Source: Actinomycetota bacterium | GTDB lineage: Bacteria > Actinomycetota > Coriobacteriia > Anaerosomatales > UBA912 | NCBI GenBank assembly: GCA_023488435.1 | Contig: JAMDCK010000023.1 | Coordinates: 1 to 48,948 of the forward strand | DNA: 48,948 nucleotides | Direction of reading: 5' to 3' | Shown: in pieces, positions 25,101 through 34,162 of the stretch | Layout of the letters: each line of letters begins with the position of its first letter | Numbering within the stretch: the first letter of the stretch is position 1 | Notes under the pieces: generated by a model | The model's input: the letters and a program-made list of their open reading frames with translations, nothing else | Databases searched by the model: none | What the model was told of the DNA's origin: nothing | Translations under genes and position numbers: made by a program

Positions 25101-25239
25101 GTACGACGGTTGTGGCTAGAACTGCCGGGGCACAAGCGAGGGCTATAGCGGCGCAGCATGCAGTAGCCACCAGGAACCCGGTGCGCCGAACACCCTTGCC
25201 CGAATACGCGACAAAGAGTCGCGGTATCCCTAGCACCAT
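22105..25239 (-). CDS. 14-haem cytochrome c with a central propeller-like segment
   Basis: From ATG 25239 (AAGGA upstream) the protein has 1044 residues with an N-terminal hydrophobic segment (about 22-42). I count 13 CxxCH motifs plus one CxxxCH (CATQCH) near the C-terminus. Eight haem motifs (CAICH to CDACH) lie in the first 350 or so residues and six after residue 800. The Cys-free stretch between (about 360-790) has repeated strand-rich segments with DG/GD turns, like FG-GAP/VCBS propeller blades. It is probably an exported electron carrier with a binding or scaffold domain between two haem blocks. It lies downstream of the CWB2 wall protein. The redox partner is unknown. Confidence 0.85.
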   Translation of the reverse strand: MVLGIPRLFVAYSGKGVRRTGFLVATACCAAIALACAPAVLATTVVPPHVPTELETDACAICHRAHTAASDITRTIEGSSGDTTRTALIVGVYSGAADTQLCFSCHGVEGLGSAIDVQSDFEASSAHSIAPSPSEFGPSPKRCSSCHDSHGSQRMPGGMPYPALLSVVASQGSTVTINSGDAFCAACHGIREGSSFSGIEVWRRTAHAAEMTAPASGTGVTCSNCHVSHGSPVAPLIRTVVAPPAAPSTQTVAANDRTFCFTCHAGAQGTFPGRTVFEFTVHGMAPATLAIAGEWASAESSRTIGECQTCHNPMGRTDTAGNLFPRLLERPGRELCDACHSSTSALATVAADIAQFRFPPAEAPRLEVAVAYNAGREPSVFDRLALYSQPTTGTAPQRLVGPREFDVPGVAADMASGDIRGLGFSELVIADSVARRLTLATPDPLAGVTVSTVSITTTPSMVAIGDVILDGSGRPEVVVVSRSADATANSTLWLYRWDATGGGLAEIGGPIALDDDVSGIAIGRLTRADRSDIAITATSGPSISVYSESVTTPGQLGAIPVRSYTATEGVLAGPRGPSIGDASQDSPGNEIAVANSLETTDTVSIFSVSTGLVGSYAATGPAGAVAWDTLIADVLPEVAGAETVVALRNSGGTSGINVFERDSAAGLVTPPVFSATGLGYATASLAFGDVDSAVGGRGELVVANAGSWGPLRTDRHVAPSVQVFRANAAGDALVAPVTYSAGGAERAGSTPAVAVVDLGGVGASRHPVSVARDATQPFTAHVSTESPPAELHVECVDCHSPHAATSTPTPRNATAPAVYGTLRGVWGVDARFDTTSTITYLQRQGVRYEHEVCFECHSGWSRAPGGPDDIAMQFNVNNPSFHLIQSGTSQAENTPGSFVATTPALTTSTVLYCVDCHGNSDPTKPRGPHTSEAAPLLSREYWGARPDDEAMLCYSCHRYTVYFTGTEDLVPASTSNFRDPSLAEPRLHSLHTSGAGLACSTCHVSHGSRQNTHLIRTGLGWVESPTGGSCATQCHAGGIETYSR

Positions 25240-25324
25240 CGTGAGACCGTCCTTGACTGCCGGAAAGACGTTGTATATCACGTGACTGACACTGAGTAGC
25301 AGTATATCGCCGAATAACCCGAAA

Positions 25325-25362
25325 CGCACTGGAAATCCACGTATACAAGCAATTCCAGTGCG
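25325..25362. promoter_or_regulatory. 10-bp perfect inverted repeat between wall protein and cytochrome genes
   Basis: CGCACTGGAA (25325-25334) and TTCCAGTGCG (25353-25362) are perfect complements separated by 18 bases that contain GTATAC. The element begins about 20 bases after the CWB2 gene stop and lies some 85 bases before the 14-haem cytochrome start. Only UUU follows on the minus strand, so it is a weak terminator at best; an operator or mRNA-stability hairpin fits equally well. Confidence 0.45.
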
Positions 25363-25382
25363 GTCAAAATCGTACGAGTGTC

Positions 25383-27431
25383 TCATCGTGGTGCGGTTGC
25401 GGCGAGTATAGCGGATGCTCTTACGGGCTCGGTCAGTACGCTCGTCCCCCCCACGAAACGAATTCTCTCAATTCGACCCGCGTTTGCGGTAAGGAGGTCT
25501 CTGGCTTCATTGTGCAGCGATTCGCTTTCTGTGAGAACCATGACCGATCCTGTCAGTCCTTGGACCACACCGCCAGCGATCGCATCGGGGAAGTCGCGGC
25601 CAGTAGCAAGAGCCACATCACTCACGCCTAGGCCACGCTCAATGGATCTCTCTGCTATGACCCGAGCCGTAGCGAAACGATTCGGGCCGCCCCATCGTCC
25701 GGCGATGTCTATATTCTTATCGGCCACGCTGGATTCTGTGTCAGGACTTACCGCTCCTTCCCCTCCCAGCAGATATACCCTCGTGACACCCTGCGCGCGC
25801 ATTGCCTCAAGAACAGCACTGTCGATTCCTCGTTGTGGGTGCGCCAGGTAGACGGGATACCCGCTGTGAGCAGCTAACGGAGCCGCGGCTAAAGCGTCAG
25901 GAAAGTTGCCTCCTGTCGCGATAAAAGCCGTGCCGTCCCATTTCGGCCTTCCGGTCACGGAGACCGTCGCGCTCGCAATCAAGTGTGCGGTAGCGTAGCG
26001 ATCAGCGCCGCCGATTCTGCGAACATTCTGAGAGCCGACTATCTCTGCCAGCTGGGCTTGCACATCTTTGCTGACGACCCCCGTCCCGCCGACGATGATG
26101 ATCCTGTTCGCCTTTATGCCACGGATGTAATCGGCGACTTCGGCAGGTAGCTTGTCGGGGCGAGTAAGCAAAACTGGAGCCTCAAGAGCACCAGCTAGCC
26201 CTGACGCCGCAAGCGCGTCAGGCCAGTTCGTCCCTGAAGCGACTATCACCGTCTTTTGGCCGTCAGGTCCTGGCGGCATCGGCTGCAATGCAGGATACAC
26301 GAGCTTTGCTGCAGCCAGGGCCGTTGCGAATCGATCCGCACCATCCACTCGCACCCTCACCGGAGCCGACGGTGGCACTGGAGCACTCCAGGTCAGGCCT
26401 CCATCGGTGGTGCGCACAATCAGCCCACCATCACCTACGGCCACTCCACTCGTAGCGTCGATTGCGACCACATCTCTCAAGTGGGCAGTCGATCCTGAGG
26501 TCTGGGCGAACCAAGTGACACCTGGGTCCGTGGTGCGCAGGATGGTTCCCGACTGCCCAACGGCCCATCCCGAAGTGGTCCCCCAGGCCATTGAAACGGC
26601 ATTGATCGACACCGAGGTGCCTGAGTTCCGCGCCGTCCACAACGCACCGCCATTGTCAGTGCTACGAATCCTACCGGCCTCACCAACTGCCACGCCGCTG
26701 TCTGTGTCGGCGAAAGAGACATCGAAGAAGGCACCCGTCTCGCCGGAGAAGCTCTGCTCTGTCCAGTTCCCGCCATCCATCCGCCAAACGATCGCTCTAT
26801 TGGGGATGAGCAAAAAGTCATGCCCTACCGCCCATGCCCGCGTGGGCGACACCGCATCAATTCCGTAAAAGTAGCCTAAGCCGTCGCGCGGAAAGGGTGG
26901 GGCGTCTGCCGGCGGGTCATGCGAGCCTGCCAGGTGCGGCGTACCCCAATCACGGGCTCCGGTGGAGCTGGTCCAGATGGCGGGCTGCGTACCCTGCGCA
27001 CCTCCCACAACCGCTACCACCGAGGTGCTCAGGGCGCTGATTCCATGCATCTGTTCGGCTACGTAGAACAGTCCGGCAAGGTCATTGGAGATCAGAGACC
27101 AACTCTGACCCCCATCGGTTGTACGGAAGACCGCTCCGGCCAGCGTGACTGCCCATCCATTCTGAGAGTCTGCGAAGTCTATTCCGGTGATCGTATGTCC
27201 CGTAGCACTGTTCACGCGATCCCAGGTAGCACCGGCGTCGGTGCTCCTGAGGATAGTTCCCGCCTCTCCGGCGGCGAAGATGACATCATCCGCGACAGCC
27301 ACCGCATTGAGATTGACTGTGATCTTGCCTGCGTCAATGGTCCAAACCGCATGAGCCGCCGGCATCGGGGGCACCAGGGCGAACGCCAAAACCACAGCGA
27401 GAACAAGGCGCACAATCGCCGGTAAGTTCAT
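25383..27431 (-). CDS. Cell-wall-anchored YCF48/BNR-like propeller protein with three CWB2 repeats
   Basis: This 682-residue exported protein begins with a signal peptide (about 1-28, ending PMPAAHA). Residues 30-340 hold repeated blades with signature TILRSTDAGATW, VFRTTDGGQSW, ILRTTDPGVTW and IVRTTDGGLTW, typical of YCF48/BNR-type seven-bladed propellers. Residues 345-682 hold three cell-wall-binding type 2 repeats (VDGADRFATA, IGGADRYATA and WGGPNRFATA starts, with FPDALAA and VGG signatures). CWB2 modules bind anionic wall polymers in Gram-positive bacteria. It probably acts on the cell surface as a scaffold. Its start overlaps the lipoprotein stop by 4 bases. Confidence 0.88.
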   Translation of the reverse strand: MNLPAIVRLVLAVVLAFALVPPMPAAHAVWTIDAGKITVNLNAVAVADDVIFAAGEAGTILRSTDAGATWDRVNSATGHTITGIDFADSQNGWAVTLAGAVFRTTDGGQSWSLISNDLAGLFYVAEQMHGISALSTSVVAVVGGAQGTQPAIWTSSTGARDWGTPHLAGSHDPPADAPPFPRDGLGYFYGIDAVSPTRAWAVGHDFLLIPNRAIVWRMDGGNWTEQSFSGETGAFFDVSFADTDSGVAVGEAGRIRSTDNGGALWTARNSGTSVSINAVSMAWGTTSGWAVGQSGTILRTTDPGVTWFAQTSGSTAHLRDVVAIDATSGVAVGDGGLIVRTTDGGLTWSAPVPPSAPVRVRVDGADRFATALAAAKLVYPALQPMPPGPDGQKTVIVASGTNWPDALAASGLAGALEAPVLLTRPDKLPAEVADYIRGIKANRIIIVGGTGVVSKDVQAQLAEIVGSQNVRRIGGADRYATAHLIASATVSVTGRPKWDGTAFIATGGNFPDALAAAPLAAHSGYPVYLAHPQRGIDSAVLEAMRAQGVTRVYLLGGEGAVSPDTESSVADKNIDIAGRWGGPNRFATARVIAERSIERGLGVSDVALATGRDFPDAIAGGVVQGLTGSVMVLTESESLHNEARDLLTANAGRIERIRFVGGTSVLTEPVRASAILAATAPR

Positions 27432-28336
27432 CGTGCGAGTCTTTCAGCAAGTGTCATCATATCGCGTTCGATCCGAGCACCATCATCGCCGACTGCGGTT
27501 CCTTCGAGAGCCACCAGCAGGTTCCCCTGCAAGAAGGCCACGACTGCAACTGGTCCGTTCACCCCGAAATATGCGGGATCTCCCTTCAGCGTGAACGACC
27601 TGCCGGCCTGCGGATAGCTCGATCGGATCGCTGTATCCATCCGCTTTCTGGCAGCAGCCGCATCTGCGAATTGCTCCACCACCACAACGAATCCTCGGAA
27701 TGTGTCCTGTGATGTCGGCACATAGTGTCTAGTGAACACGAAGGCGTCCACAATCAGTTCTTGTCCATTGAGGCCAGGAAGAGTGTCAGGCGTGTAGGGC
27801 AGGAACAATGAAATTGGACCCTCGTCTACGGGAGGCGGAGCATCGGTTCGGTCACCGCCGCCATCGGGAGCCGGTGGTGTGACGCCCGGCGTGGTGGGAC
27901 GTGGCGAAGTCCCCGGGCGGGGCACGATGGCTACGTCTACCGGAGGTGTCCGGCCTGCTTCGAGGTCAGCCAGTTGTTGCGGGGCCCTTCGGAATCTCGG
28001 GTCTTGAGCGACCACTTCTGCTAGAAGCCGCTGTGCGCCCTGTAGATCACCCGAGTCGAGTGCCCGCTGGCCATCCGCGTAGAGGGCAGCGAGCTTTGCA
28101 TGCAGATCGCACACCTCAACACGAGTGGTGACCTTGTACTGGTCGACCTCATCTGCGGGCACCTCCTTCTCGACGGTGGTGTCCGAAACGATCTCGCCTT
28201 CGGTGCAAAGCACGATCTCGCCGGTTCGAACGGTCACTGTGGACTGCCGCTGCTGGCAGCCGGTCAAACCGACAGAGGCGGCGGCCAAAGCTAGCAGCAG
28301 ACCCATCGAAAGGATTGCTCTGATGCGTTTGCTCAA
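27428..28336 (-). CDS. Lipoprotein of unknown function
   Basis: About 302 residues from the TTG at 28336, which has an AGGTGAG ribosome site; the frame is open to an ATG at 28357. A basic start and hydrophobic stretch lead to a lipobox VGLTGC, so the mature protein should be lipid-anchored at the outer face. A short helical, TPR-like region (about 75-125) and a Pro/Thr-rich linker (about 130-170) precede a C-terminal domain with about 130 residues. I do not recognise the C-terminal domain. It is coupled to the downstream wall protein, suggesting joint function at the surface. Confidence 0.72.
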   Translation of the reverse strand: MSKRIRAILSMGLLLALAAASVGLTGCQQRQSTVTVRTGEIVLCTEGEIVSDTTVEKEVPADEVDQYKVTTRVEVCDLHAKLAALYADGQRALDSGDLQGAQRLLAEVVAQDPRFRRAPQQLADLEAGRTPPVDVAIVPRPGTSPRPTTPGVTPPAPDGGGDRTDAPPPVDEGPISLFLPYTPDTLPGLNGQELIVDAFVFTRHYVPTSQDTFRGFVVVVEQFADAAAARKRMDTAIRSSYPQAGRSFTLKGDPAYFGVNGPVAVVAFLQGNLLVALEGTAVGDDGARIERDMMTLAERLAR

Positions 28337-28358
28337 AGTTGTCTCACCTGTTTCCATC

Positions 28359-28387
28359 GGAAGGGCCGGGTAACCCCCGGCCCTTCC
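28359..28387. terminator. 12-bp GC-rich perfect hairpin after the formate dehydrogenase/cytochrome genes
   Basis: GGAAGGGCCGGG and CCCGGCCCTTCC flank a 5-base loop. The hairpin lies 49 bases after the stop of the 6-haem cytochrome gene and 22 bases before the lipoprotein start, so it probably ends or trims the formate dehydrogenase transcript. Neither strand has a U tract after it, so it is not a standard intrinsic terminator. Confidence 0.55.
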
Positions 28388-28436
28388 ATCTGGCTATACA
28401 GCTTTCTTTGGTCGTACCCTTACTACGTCGAGCTTC

Positions 28437-29654
28437 TTACTTGTTGTGGCAGGACTGGCACACTCCGCGGTTATCGAGCCTTAGCAATGAATTGCCTCCG
28501 CTGGGGGGTACGCCTCCAGTGCCACTGTTGGGCTGGGGATCCCGTGAATCAGCTACGTTAGCATAACCCGTCATCTCAGATGACGAGCCGTGTGCTACGT
28601 GGCACGTCAAGCAGCTCATCCAGTCCGATGAATCGTTGGTACCAGCGTTTTCCGGGTCATGCGAAAGCGCGAGCCCCGGTGCGTTGACGTTGATCGGACG
28701 CGGGCCGAGGTAGCCGGCGAGATCGACGTTGATGGGATGCCTGTGTCGGACAGCCGCTCCGAATCCATCGCCTGAGTCATAACCCCTTGCAGTGTCCACA
28801 ACCAGCGTCTCATTTCCGCCTTCGCCAGGGGTCAGGCTGGTGTCGAAGACCGCACCTGTAGGCTGCATGTACTGGATGTGACAAGCCGAGCACCAGCCGC
28901 TGATTCCCCTAGCCGTGTCCAGCCCCGGAGGCTTCGCATGCAGAGGTGTGGTGTAGTTGGGCTGGTAGGCTGCCATCTGAGCAGCGCCAGGCTCATGCAG
29001 GAGCCATCCCATAGCTGGGTATCCAGGCTCGGCGGAAACAACCCAAGGCGTCGGCATGGGGTTCTCTGGCGTGGCCCCCGGAGCTGTCGGATCGTAACCA
29101 CCCACCGTGCGTCCGTTCACCCTGTCCTTGAGGAGTCGGTAGTTCGAACTACCGTGCACATCATGGCAGGAGGTGCAGCTCATGACGATCTGCGGATCGC
29201 CGTCACTCAGGTTGCCGAGTAGATCGGAATCCGTGGCTCCACCGTAAGCGAACCATGATGCACCGGTGTACATGTGCGAGGTCGGGAACATCCCTGAGTC
29301 GAACCCTCCAGCGTTGAGGCGACCACCGGTGATGTTGCCAGCCAGGGTTCCTTCGTAGATGCCTTCTTCAACGTTCGTGTCTGCGCCCAGTCCAACGGAA
29401 TCGTGGCACGTGTAGCAGAACTGATACACCTCACTTGCAGTGCTCATGAGAAGCGCACTGCCTTGGGTGTTGTCCGCTCTGGTCCATGTGATGCCACTCG
29501 CAGCGGTATGGGCCCGGTGACATCCAGCACACGAATCCGTGTCCATGGAGTATCCACCGTGCGGACCGAAATTGGCCATCGCCACCCCGGGCGTCAGGGC
29601 GAACACCAGCACCGCCAAGGCTGACACAAAGACTAGAAGTCTGATTCGGCGCAT
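28437..29654 (-). CDS. 6-haem cytochrome c, probable electron acceptor of formate dehydrogenase
   Basis: The 405-residue exported protein has a signal peptide (about 1-27, MRRIRLLVFVSALAVLVFAL start) and six CxxCH motifs: CAGCH, CYTCH, CTSCH, CSACH, CLTCH and CQSCH, the last near the C-terminus. Several are followed by HGS or HTAA, a pattern shared with the 14-haem protein, so the two are related. The gene follows formate dehydrogenase beta by 6 bases. No cytochrome b gamma subunit is present, so this protein likely takes electrons from the beta subunit, as a cytochrome c subunit does in Desulfovibrio FdhABC3. Confidence 0.87.
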   Translation of the reverse strand: MRRIRLLVFVSALAVLVFALTPGVAMANFGPHGGYSMDTDSCAGCHRAHTAASGITWTRADNTQGSALLMSTASEVYQFCYTCHDSVGLGADTNVEEGIYEGTLAGNITGGRLNAGGFDSGMFPTSHMYTGASWFAYGGATDSDLLGNLSDGDPQIVMSCTSCHDVHGSSNYRLLKDRVNGRTVGGYDPTAPGATPENPMPTPWVVSAEPGYPAMGWLLHEPGAAQMAAYQPNYTTPLHAKPPGLDTARGISGWCSACHIQYMQPTGAVFDTSLTPGEGGNETLVVDTARGYDSGDGFGAAVRHRHPINVDLAGYLGPRPINVNAPGLALSHDPENAGTNDSSDWMSCLTCHVAHGSSSEMTGYANVADSRDPQPNSGTGGVPPSGGNSLLRLDNRGVCQSCHNK

Positions 29655-29660
29655 CTCAGA

Positions 29661-30521
29661 TCACCCCTTTCCTTCGGTAGCGGCTTCTTCGGCAAGTTTG
29701 ATCCTTCGTGCAATCACGGAGAACACGCCTCCTGCCACGAGCGCAGGTACCACTGCGGCTTGGGCGACCGACTGTGTGAGTACCGTCGACATCAGCGACC
29801 CGACTCGTCTTTGATCCAGCGGATTGGCCCGGGGTGCGGCAAGGACATAGTTCTTGCTTGCCCACATCACGCTGCCGTTACCTTGGAACGAAAGGTATCC
29901 ACCTGTGCGAATCCACTCGCGGATGTTGGCTCTAGTATCCCACATCATCGCCTTTGCTGGGCATGTGTACACGCAAGTGGGCTCATGTGCCGTCTCCGGA
30001 ACCGGAGGGTTGCTGAGTCTCGTGTGGTTCCGGGTCGTAGGCAGTGGATTGCCATATGCAGGATCAAGCTGTGCTGTTGCTCCAGCCCGCCCATGACACA
30101 GAGTGCACTTCCACGCCTTTGCAGTCGGGAACCGCTCGTTTCCTACCCCTACTCGCGGGTATCCGCCGTGTGGACAATCCGCAACACACTGACGGGTGCA
30201 CTGCACACCTGCCCTGTTCGTTGCACCTGGGGTGCACTTGACTGGATCGATGGACACGGCCCCGTTGGGTTGCTTGGCGAGTGCCGTGAACGGACACCGC
30301 TTCACACAGGGAGGATCGGGGCAGTGCCAGCAACTGAACCTGATGAAGGGACCCATGTCCAGTCGCTTCTGCGAGTTGATGACCATCCTGTCATCCGGTG
30401 CGACCCTATGGACACCCGGGTTCAGAGACATCATCTTCCACGTCCGCTTGCAACCAATGGTACATCCATTGCAGCGAATACACTTGTCTACGTCTTGAAA
30501 GACCGCCATTACATTAGCCAC
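29661..30521 (-). CDS. Formate dehydrogenase iron-sulfur (beta) subunit
   Basis: The 286-residue protein has 16 or so Cys arranged as four ferredoxin-type clusters: CIRCNGCTIGCKR, CWHCPDPPCVKRCPF, CTRQCVADCPHGG with CTLCHGR, and CVYTCPAKAM. This is the FdnH/HybA-type electron relay, taking electrons from the alpha subunit. It has no signal peptide and would cross the membrane with the Tat-dependent alpha subunit. One hydrophobic helix near the C-terminus (about 250-270) could anchor the complex. It begins 14 bases after the alpha stop. Confidence 0.92.
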   Translation of the reverse strand: MANVMAVFQDVDKCIRCNGCTIGCKRTWKMMSLNPGVHRVAPDDRMVINSQKRLDMGPFIRFSCWHCPDPPCVKRCPFTALAKQPNGAVSIDPVKCTPGATNRAGVQCTRQCVADCPHGGYPRVGVGNERFPTAKAWKCTLCHGRAGATAQLDPAYGNPLPTTRNHTRLSNPPVPETAHEPTCVYTCPAKAMMWDTRANIREWIRTGGYLSFQGNGSVMWASKNYVLAAPRANPLDQRRVGSLMSTVLTQSVAQAAVVPALVAGGVFSVIARRIKLAEEAATEGKG

Positions 30522-30535
30522 CGCTCATCACCTCC

Positions 30536-33500
30536 TTATGCCTTCTCGATCCTGCAAAGCAGGGCCTTGTATTCGGGAATGATCGTATTCGCATCGAAAG
30601 CGTCATGACATAGGTCGTTGGCACGAGACCCCTTGGAGAGACCTCGGTCGCCCCAGTGGAACGGAATCGCCACCACTCCACGGCCGACTCTCTGGTTGTT
30701 CTGGAGTCCTACGCCGACCTTTGCCCGGAATCCTTTCGCGAACTGACCGCTACCGGGGGTGGCGGCGTTCTGGTCTGCGATCGAATCGCTCCGGCATGTG
30801 ATGATGTTGACCCAGTCACCCGTCTTGATTCCCAATGCTGCCGCATCAATCGAGTTGATCTCGATCCACGGATCGGGCTCCAACTCGACGTTGACAGCGT
30901 TGTTGCGGGTCATCGGTCCACCCTGGAAGTGCTCTACGGAGCGCATGGTCGTCAGGACCAGTGGGTAATCGGCCACGTTGATCCCGCCTCTTCCAGCAAG
31001 AGGGGTGTCCGATCTGATAAGGTCCCACTGACCTGTCCCACGCGTGTTGCGACCCCAGGCGGCAACCAAGTCCGGCCTAGGCGACTCGTACGGCTCCGTG
31101 TGCCCAGGGAACCTACCCGACAGCGAATGCCCGCCTTGGAAGTGAGGGCTCGCCGGATTGGTGTATGGCTGGCCGATGAACGCCACGTCCGGCTTATCGG
31201 CCAAGCGATGGTAGTACCTGAACCAGCGCGAGTAGTTGAGGTCGCGGCCAGAACGGGTAGCGCTCGTGACGAAAATGCGCTGCACCGAGTCCGGTCCCAT
31301 GAACCAGTCGATGACGTCCCCGGGGACCTCGTTGTTGTTATACAGAACGCGCCTGTTGACCAGCCAGGCATATCCCCAAGCTGGATACGCAAGGGTGCCA
31401 TTCGGGTCAGTGGTCACGCGCTGCTTCGCACGATTGTTCAACAGCCAAGGATCCTGGCCAGCATGTCTGTTCGTCGTCCGGTCAAGGCTGTATCCACCCG
31501 TCACCAACCAGCCGGCACCGGTCCCCGGCGTACAGGTCTCACGGTAGATTTGCTCGGTAATCCACTCCGAGCCGTAGACGGGACCCGTCCTCGGTGCGGT
31601 TTCTGCACCACGCCAGATCTCGGCTTCTCCACTGACGTCCTCGAACGCTGTCGCTCCACCGGGAGTCCAGCCGTATCGATCGCCGTATAGCGTCTGGTAG
31701 GCACTCGTGAACGTAAGGCCCAAATCCGTCCAAGCGGCGGTGAGGTGCGAGAATGCACCGGCGCCATCCAGTGCGTGAGCAAGACGGAACAGAAGCTCGA
31801 TGTCTGACTTGCTGTTGCCCTTCGGCTTGGTGGCTCGCTCGCGCCACTGCAGCACGCGCCCTGAGTTAGCGGAGCTTCCGGCCTCTTCGACGTAGGAGCA
31901 CGCGGGCAAGAGGTACGTGACGCCATCGGGCTTCCTCGGCAGTGCAGCCGTCTCGGTCTCGAACATGTCGACTACTACCAGCGTGTCCAGCGCATAGATG
32001 CCGTCGCGGATGTTCTTCAGGCGAGCCTCGGTGACGGCAACATTCATGCCCCACATCACGATGGCCCTCAGTTCACCAGCAGCTGCTTTTCTGAACATCT
32101 CGATGTGATGATCGCCGTTGGTCTTGGGCCACAGATCGTAGAGCGCATTGGTGCGGGCTCGGTTCGCCACTGGGGTGCTCATCCACGCCGGACTTCCGAA
32201 GAAGTTGTAGGTCATGTTGAGGAATCCACGTTGTTGCAAACTGAGCGCAGCCGTGTTGTAGGCGTCGTCGTAGGAGCCGTTCATGTTGGTCCTCACGCCG
32301 CTCCCATTGACCGGCACGCCCCAAAGTCCGCCGTCCATGTACTTACCGAACGCATTCGGGTCAGCGCTTGTCATCGTGCTTGGGTTGCCCGAGTAGAACG
32401 GGATCAGGTTGAAGAGATTCCCGTTGTCCGTCGAGCCTTGGACGTTGTGGATGCCTCGCAAGGCGTTGATTCCTCCACCAGCGCGTCCCAAGTTGCCCGT
32501 CAAGGACATCAGGACGCTGAAAGCCCTCACGTTCTGAGCGCCATGCGTGTGCTGGGTGAGACCCATCGCATAGAGCATCGTCGTGGCCTTGTAGCCTGGG
32601 ACTCGGGGGTCCTGGGATCCCGTACCGAACTGGGAACCGGTGACAGGGTGACCCGGAGATGAGCAGCGACCATTCTCAATGTAGGCATTGATGACGTAGT
32701 CGAGATCATCAACGGTACATCCACAGATGTCAGCCGCAGCCTCCCGAGTGTAGGGATCCAGGTGCGCCTTCAAGCGGTTGTACACCGTGTTCGGGTCGCT
32801 GGTCACATCAGTTGCCCGCCTGGGGAAGTTCGAGATGATCGTGTTGGCTGGCTCGCCACCAACTGCAGGAAGGCCCGTTGAAGCGACGATCGTCTCGCGC
32901 TCGTAGTCGGTGCCGTCGGCGCGCAAGATGAAGCGCGCGTCCGTGTGACGCGAACAGTTGGGTACGGCAGAAGGAGTGCTTGCCGAGCCCGGTGCGCCGT
33001 CAGTGAAGAACATCCCGGCTCCGCCTGCTGCCCAGTTTGCAGGTGCCGACCAGTTTAGGTACTCGAAGAACCTCATCCTGACAGGATCGGACGCCGGGCG
33101 AGCCTCCAGGTTCGCGATGATCCCTCTGGACACGGCGTTACAGAACGCAATATCCGTCCCTGGGCGTATCCTGATGAACCTGTCTGCCACGGTTGCGGTC
33201 CTCGTCTTCCGAGGATCGATCACGAGCAGCTTTCCGCCCTTTGCCCTAGCTCGGTTGATGTGCGCCATGCTCATCGGGTGGTTCTCGGCGGGGTTACCGC
33301 CCATTACGACTATGAGCGACGAGTTGCCGAGGTCGTTCCATGTGTTCGACATCGCACCACGCCCGTACGCGGCGGCCAGACCGGCCACCGTGGACGAGTG
33401 TCAAAGTCGAGCCTGATGCTCGACGTTCGATGTTCCGAACTGAGCGATCAGGCGGCGATAACTGAAGTTCTGCTCGTTGTTCAGGTGCGAGGAGCCGAAG

Positions 33501-34030
33501 AAGGCCACGCTCTTGCTGTTGTGTCCGTTGGCGGGCGTAACCGGTCCGCGTGCGGCAACCATCCTGGCCGCGATATCAGTCATCGCATCAGTCAGTGCCA
33601 CCTTGCTCCATGGGCCGTCTCCGGTCCTCCTGTAGGCGACGCCATCGGTGAACGCTGGGTCGAATGCAAACACATTGTTTTCCGGATGGGGGCCGGGGAA
33701 AGCACCCAGTCTACGCGGATTGTTCACCAGCTGGAAACCGCCGGCACCTTTCGAGCACAGGCCACCAGTGTTCAGCGGAGACATGTGGTCGCCGTAGACG
33801 TCGATCACGTTTCCGGTTGCATCGACATCGATAAGCTGTCCACAACTCGCCGAACAGTACGGACAGGTCGTGTGGTAGGTCTCTGCAACCGGTGCTGCTG
33901 ACGCAGAAGCCGGGTGGAGAGCGAAATCCGCGCCGACTGCCGCGGCAGCAGCTGCAGCAGCACCGGTCTTGAGGAAGTCCCTTCGACTCATCCCCTTACG
34001 CGGTTCCTTCTTGTGGTCAAGTTCGTCCAT
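30536..34030 (-). CDS. Selenocysteine-containing formate dehydrogenase catalytic (alpha) subunit, Tat-exported
   Basis: Two reading frames, 33401-34030 and 30536-33400, are one gene of 1164 residues when the TGA at 33401-33403 is read as Sec210. The context HQARL-U-HSSTVAGLAAAYGRG matches formate dehydrogenase, where Sec-His ligates and assists the Mo/W centre (E. coli FdnG has RVUHGPTVASL). A Tat signal (SRRDFLK, 15-21) and a [4Fe-4S] motif (C56, C59, C63, C92) precede it; MGD-binding regions and a C-terminal MopB_C-type domain follow. A SECIS hairpin lies directly after the UGA. The ribosome site is GAAGGAGG. It oxidises formate (or reduces CO2) outside the cytoplasm. At 1164 aa it is longer than FdnG (about 1015). 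Annotators ignoring Sec will split it. Confidence 0.95.
33371..33389 (-). promoter_or_regulatory. SECIS element of formate dehydrogenase alpha
   Basis: On the minus strand, 11 bases after the UGA, GGUGGCC-GGUCU-GGCCGCC forms a 7-bp stem (one G-U pair) with a five-base loop. The loop GGUCU and its distance of 18 bases from the UGA equal those of E. coli fdhF, where SelB binds. It provides direct evidence that this organism decodes UGA as selenocysteine. Confidence 0.93.
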
Positions 34031-34162
34031 GTGTCCTTCCCTCCTTCACTTCTCGATCCTATAACCGGACATACCCACTTTCGTTGGGGAAATCACGCGG
34101 TCGCGTTCAGTTGGGGGGCGGCATCACCGACCTCTGAAAGACGTCAGCAAGAGGTGGGGAGC

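Noticed and set aside
30656-31690. Plus-strand frame of 344 codons inside formate dehydrogenase alpha
   Set aside because: Shadow of the dehydrogenase coding strand; no independent start signal.
30536-34030. Formate dehydrogenase as a pseudogene or two genes
   Set aside because: The stop is TGA at the catalytic Sec position and is followed by a textbook SECIS.
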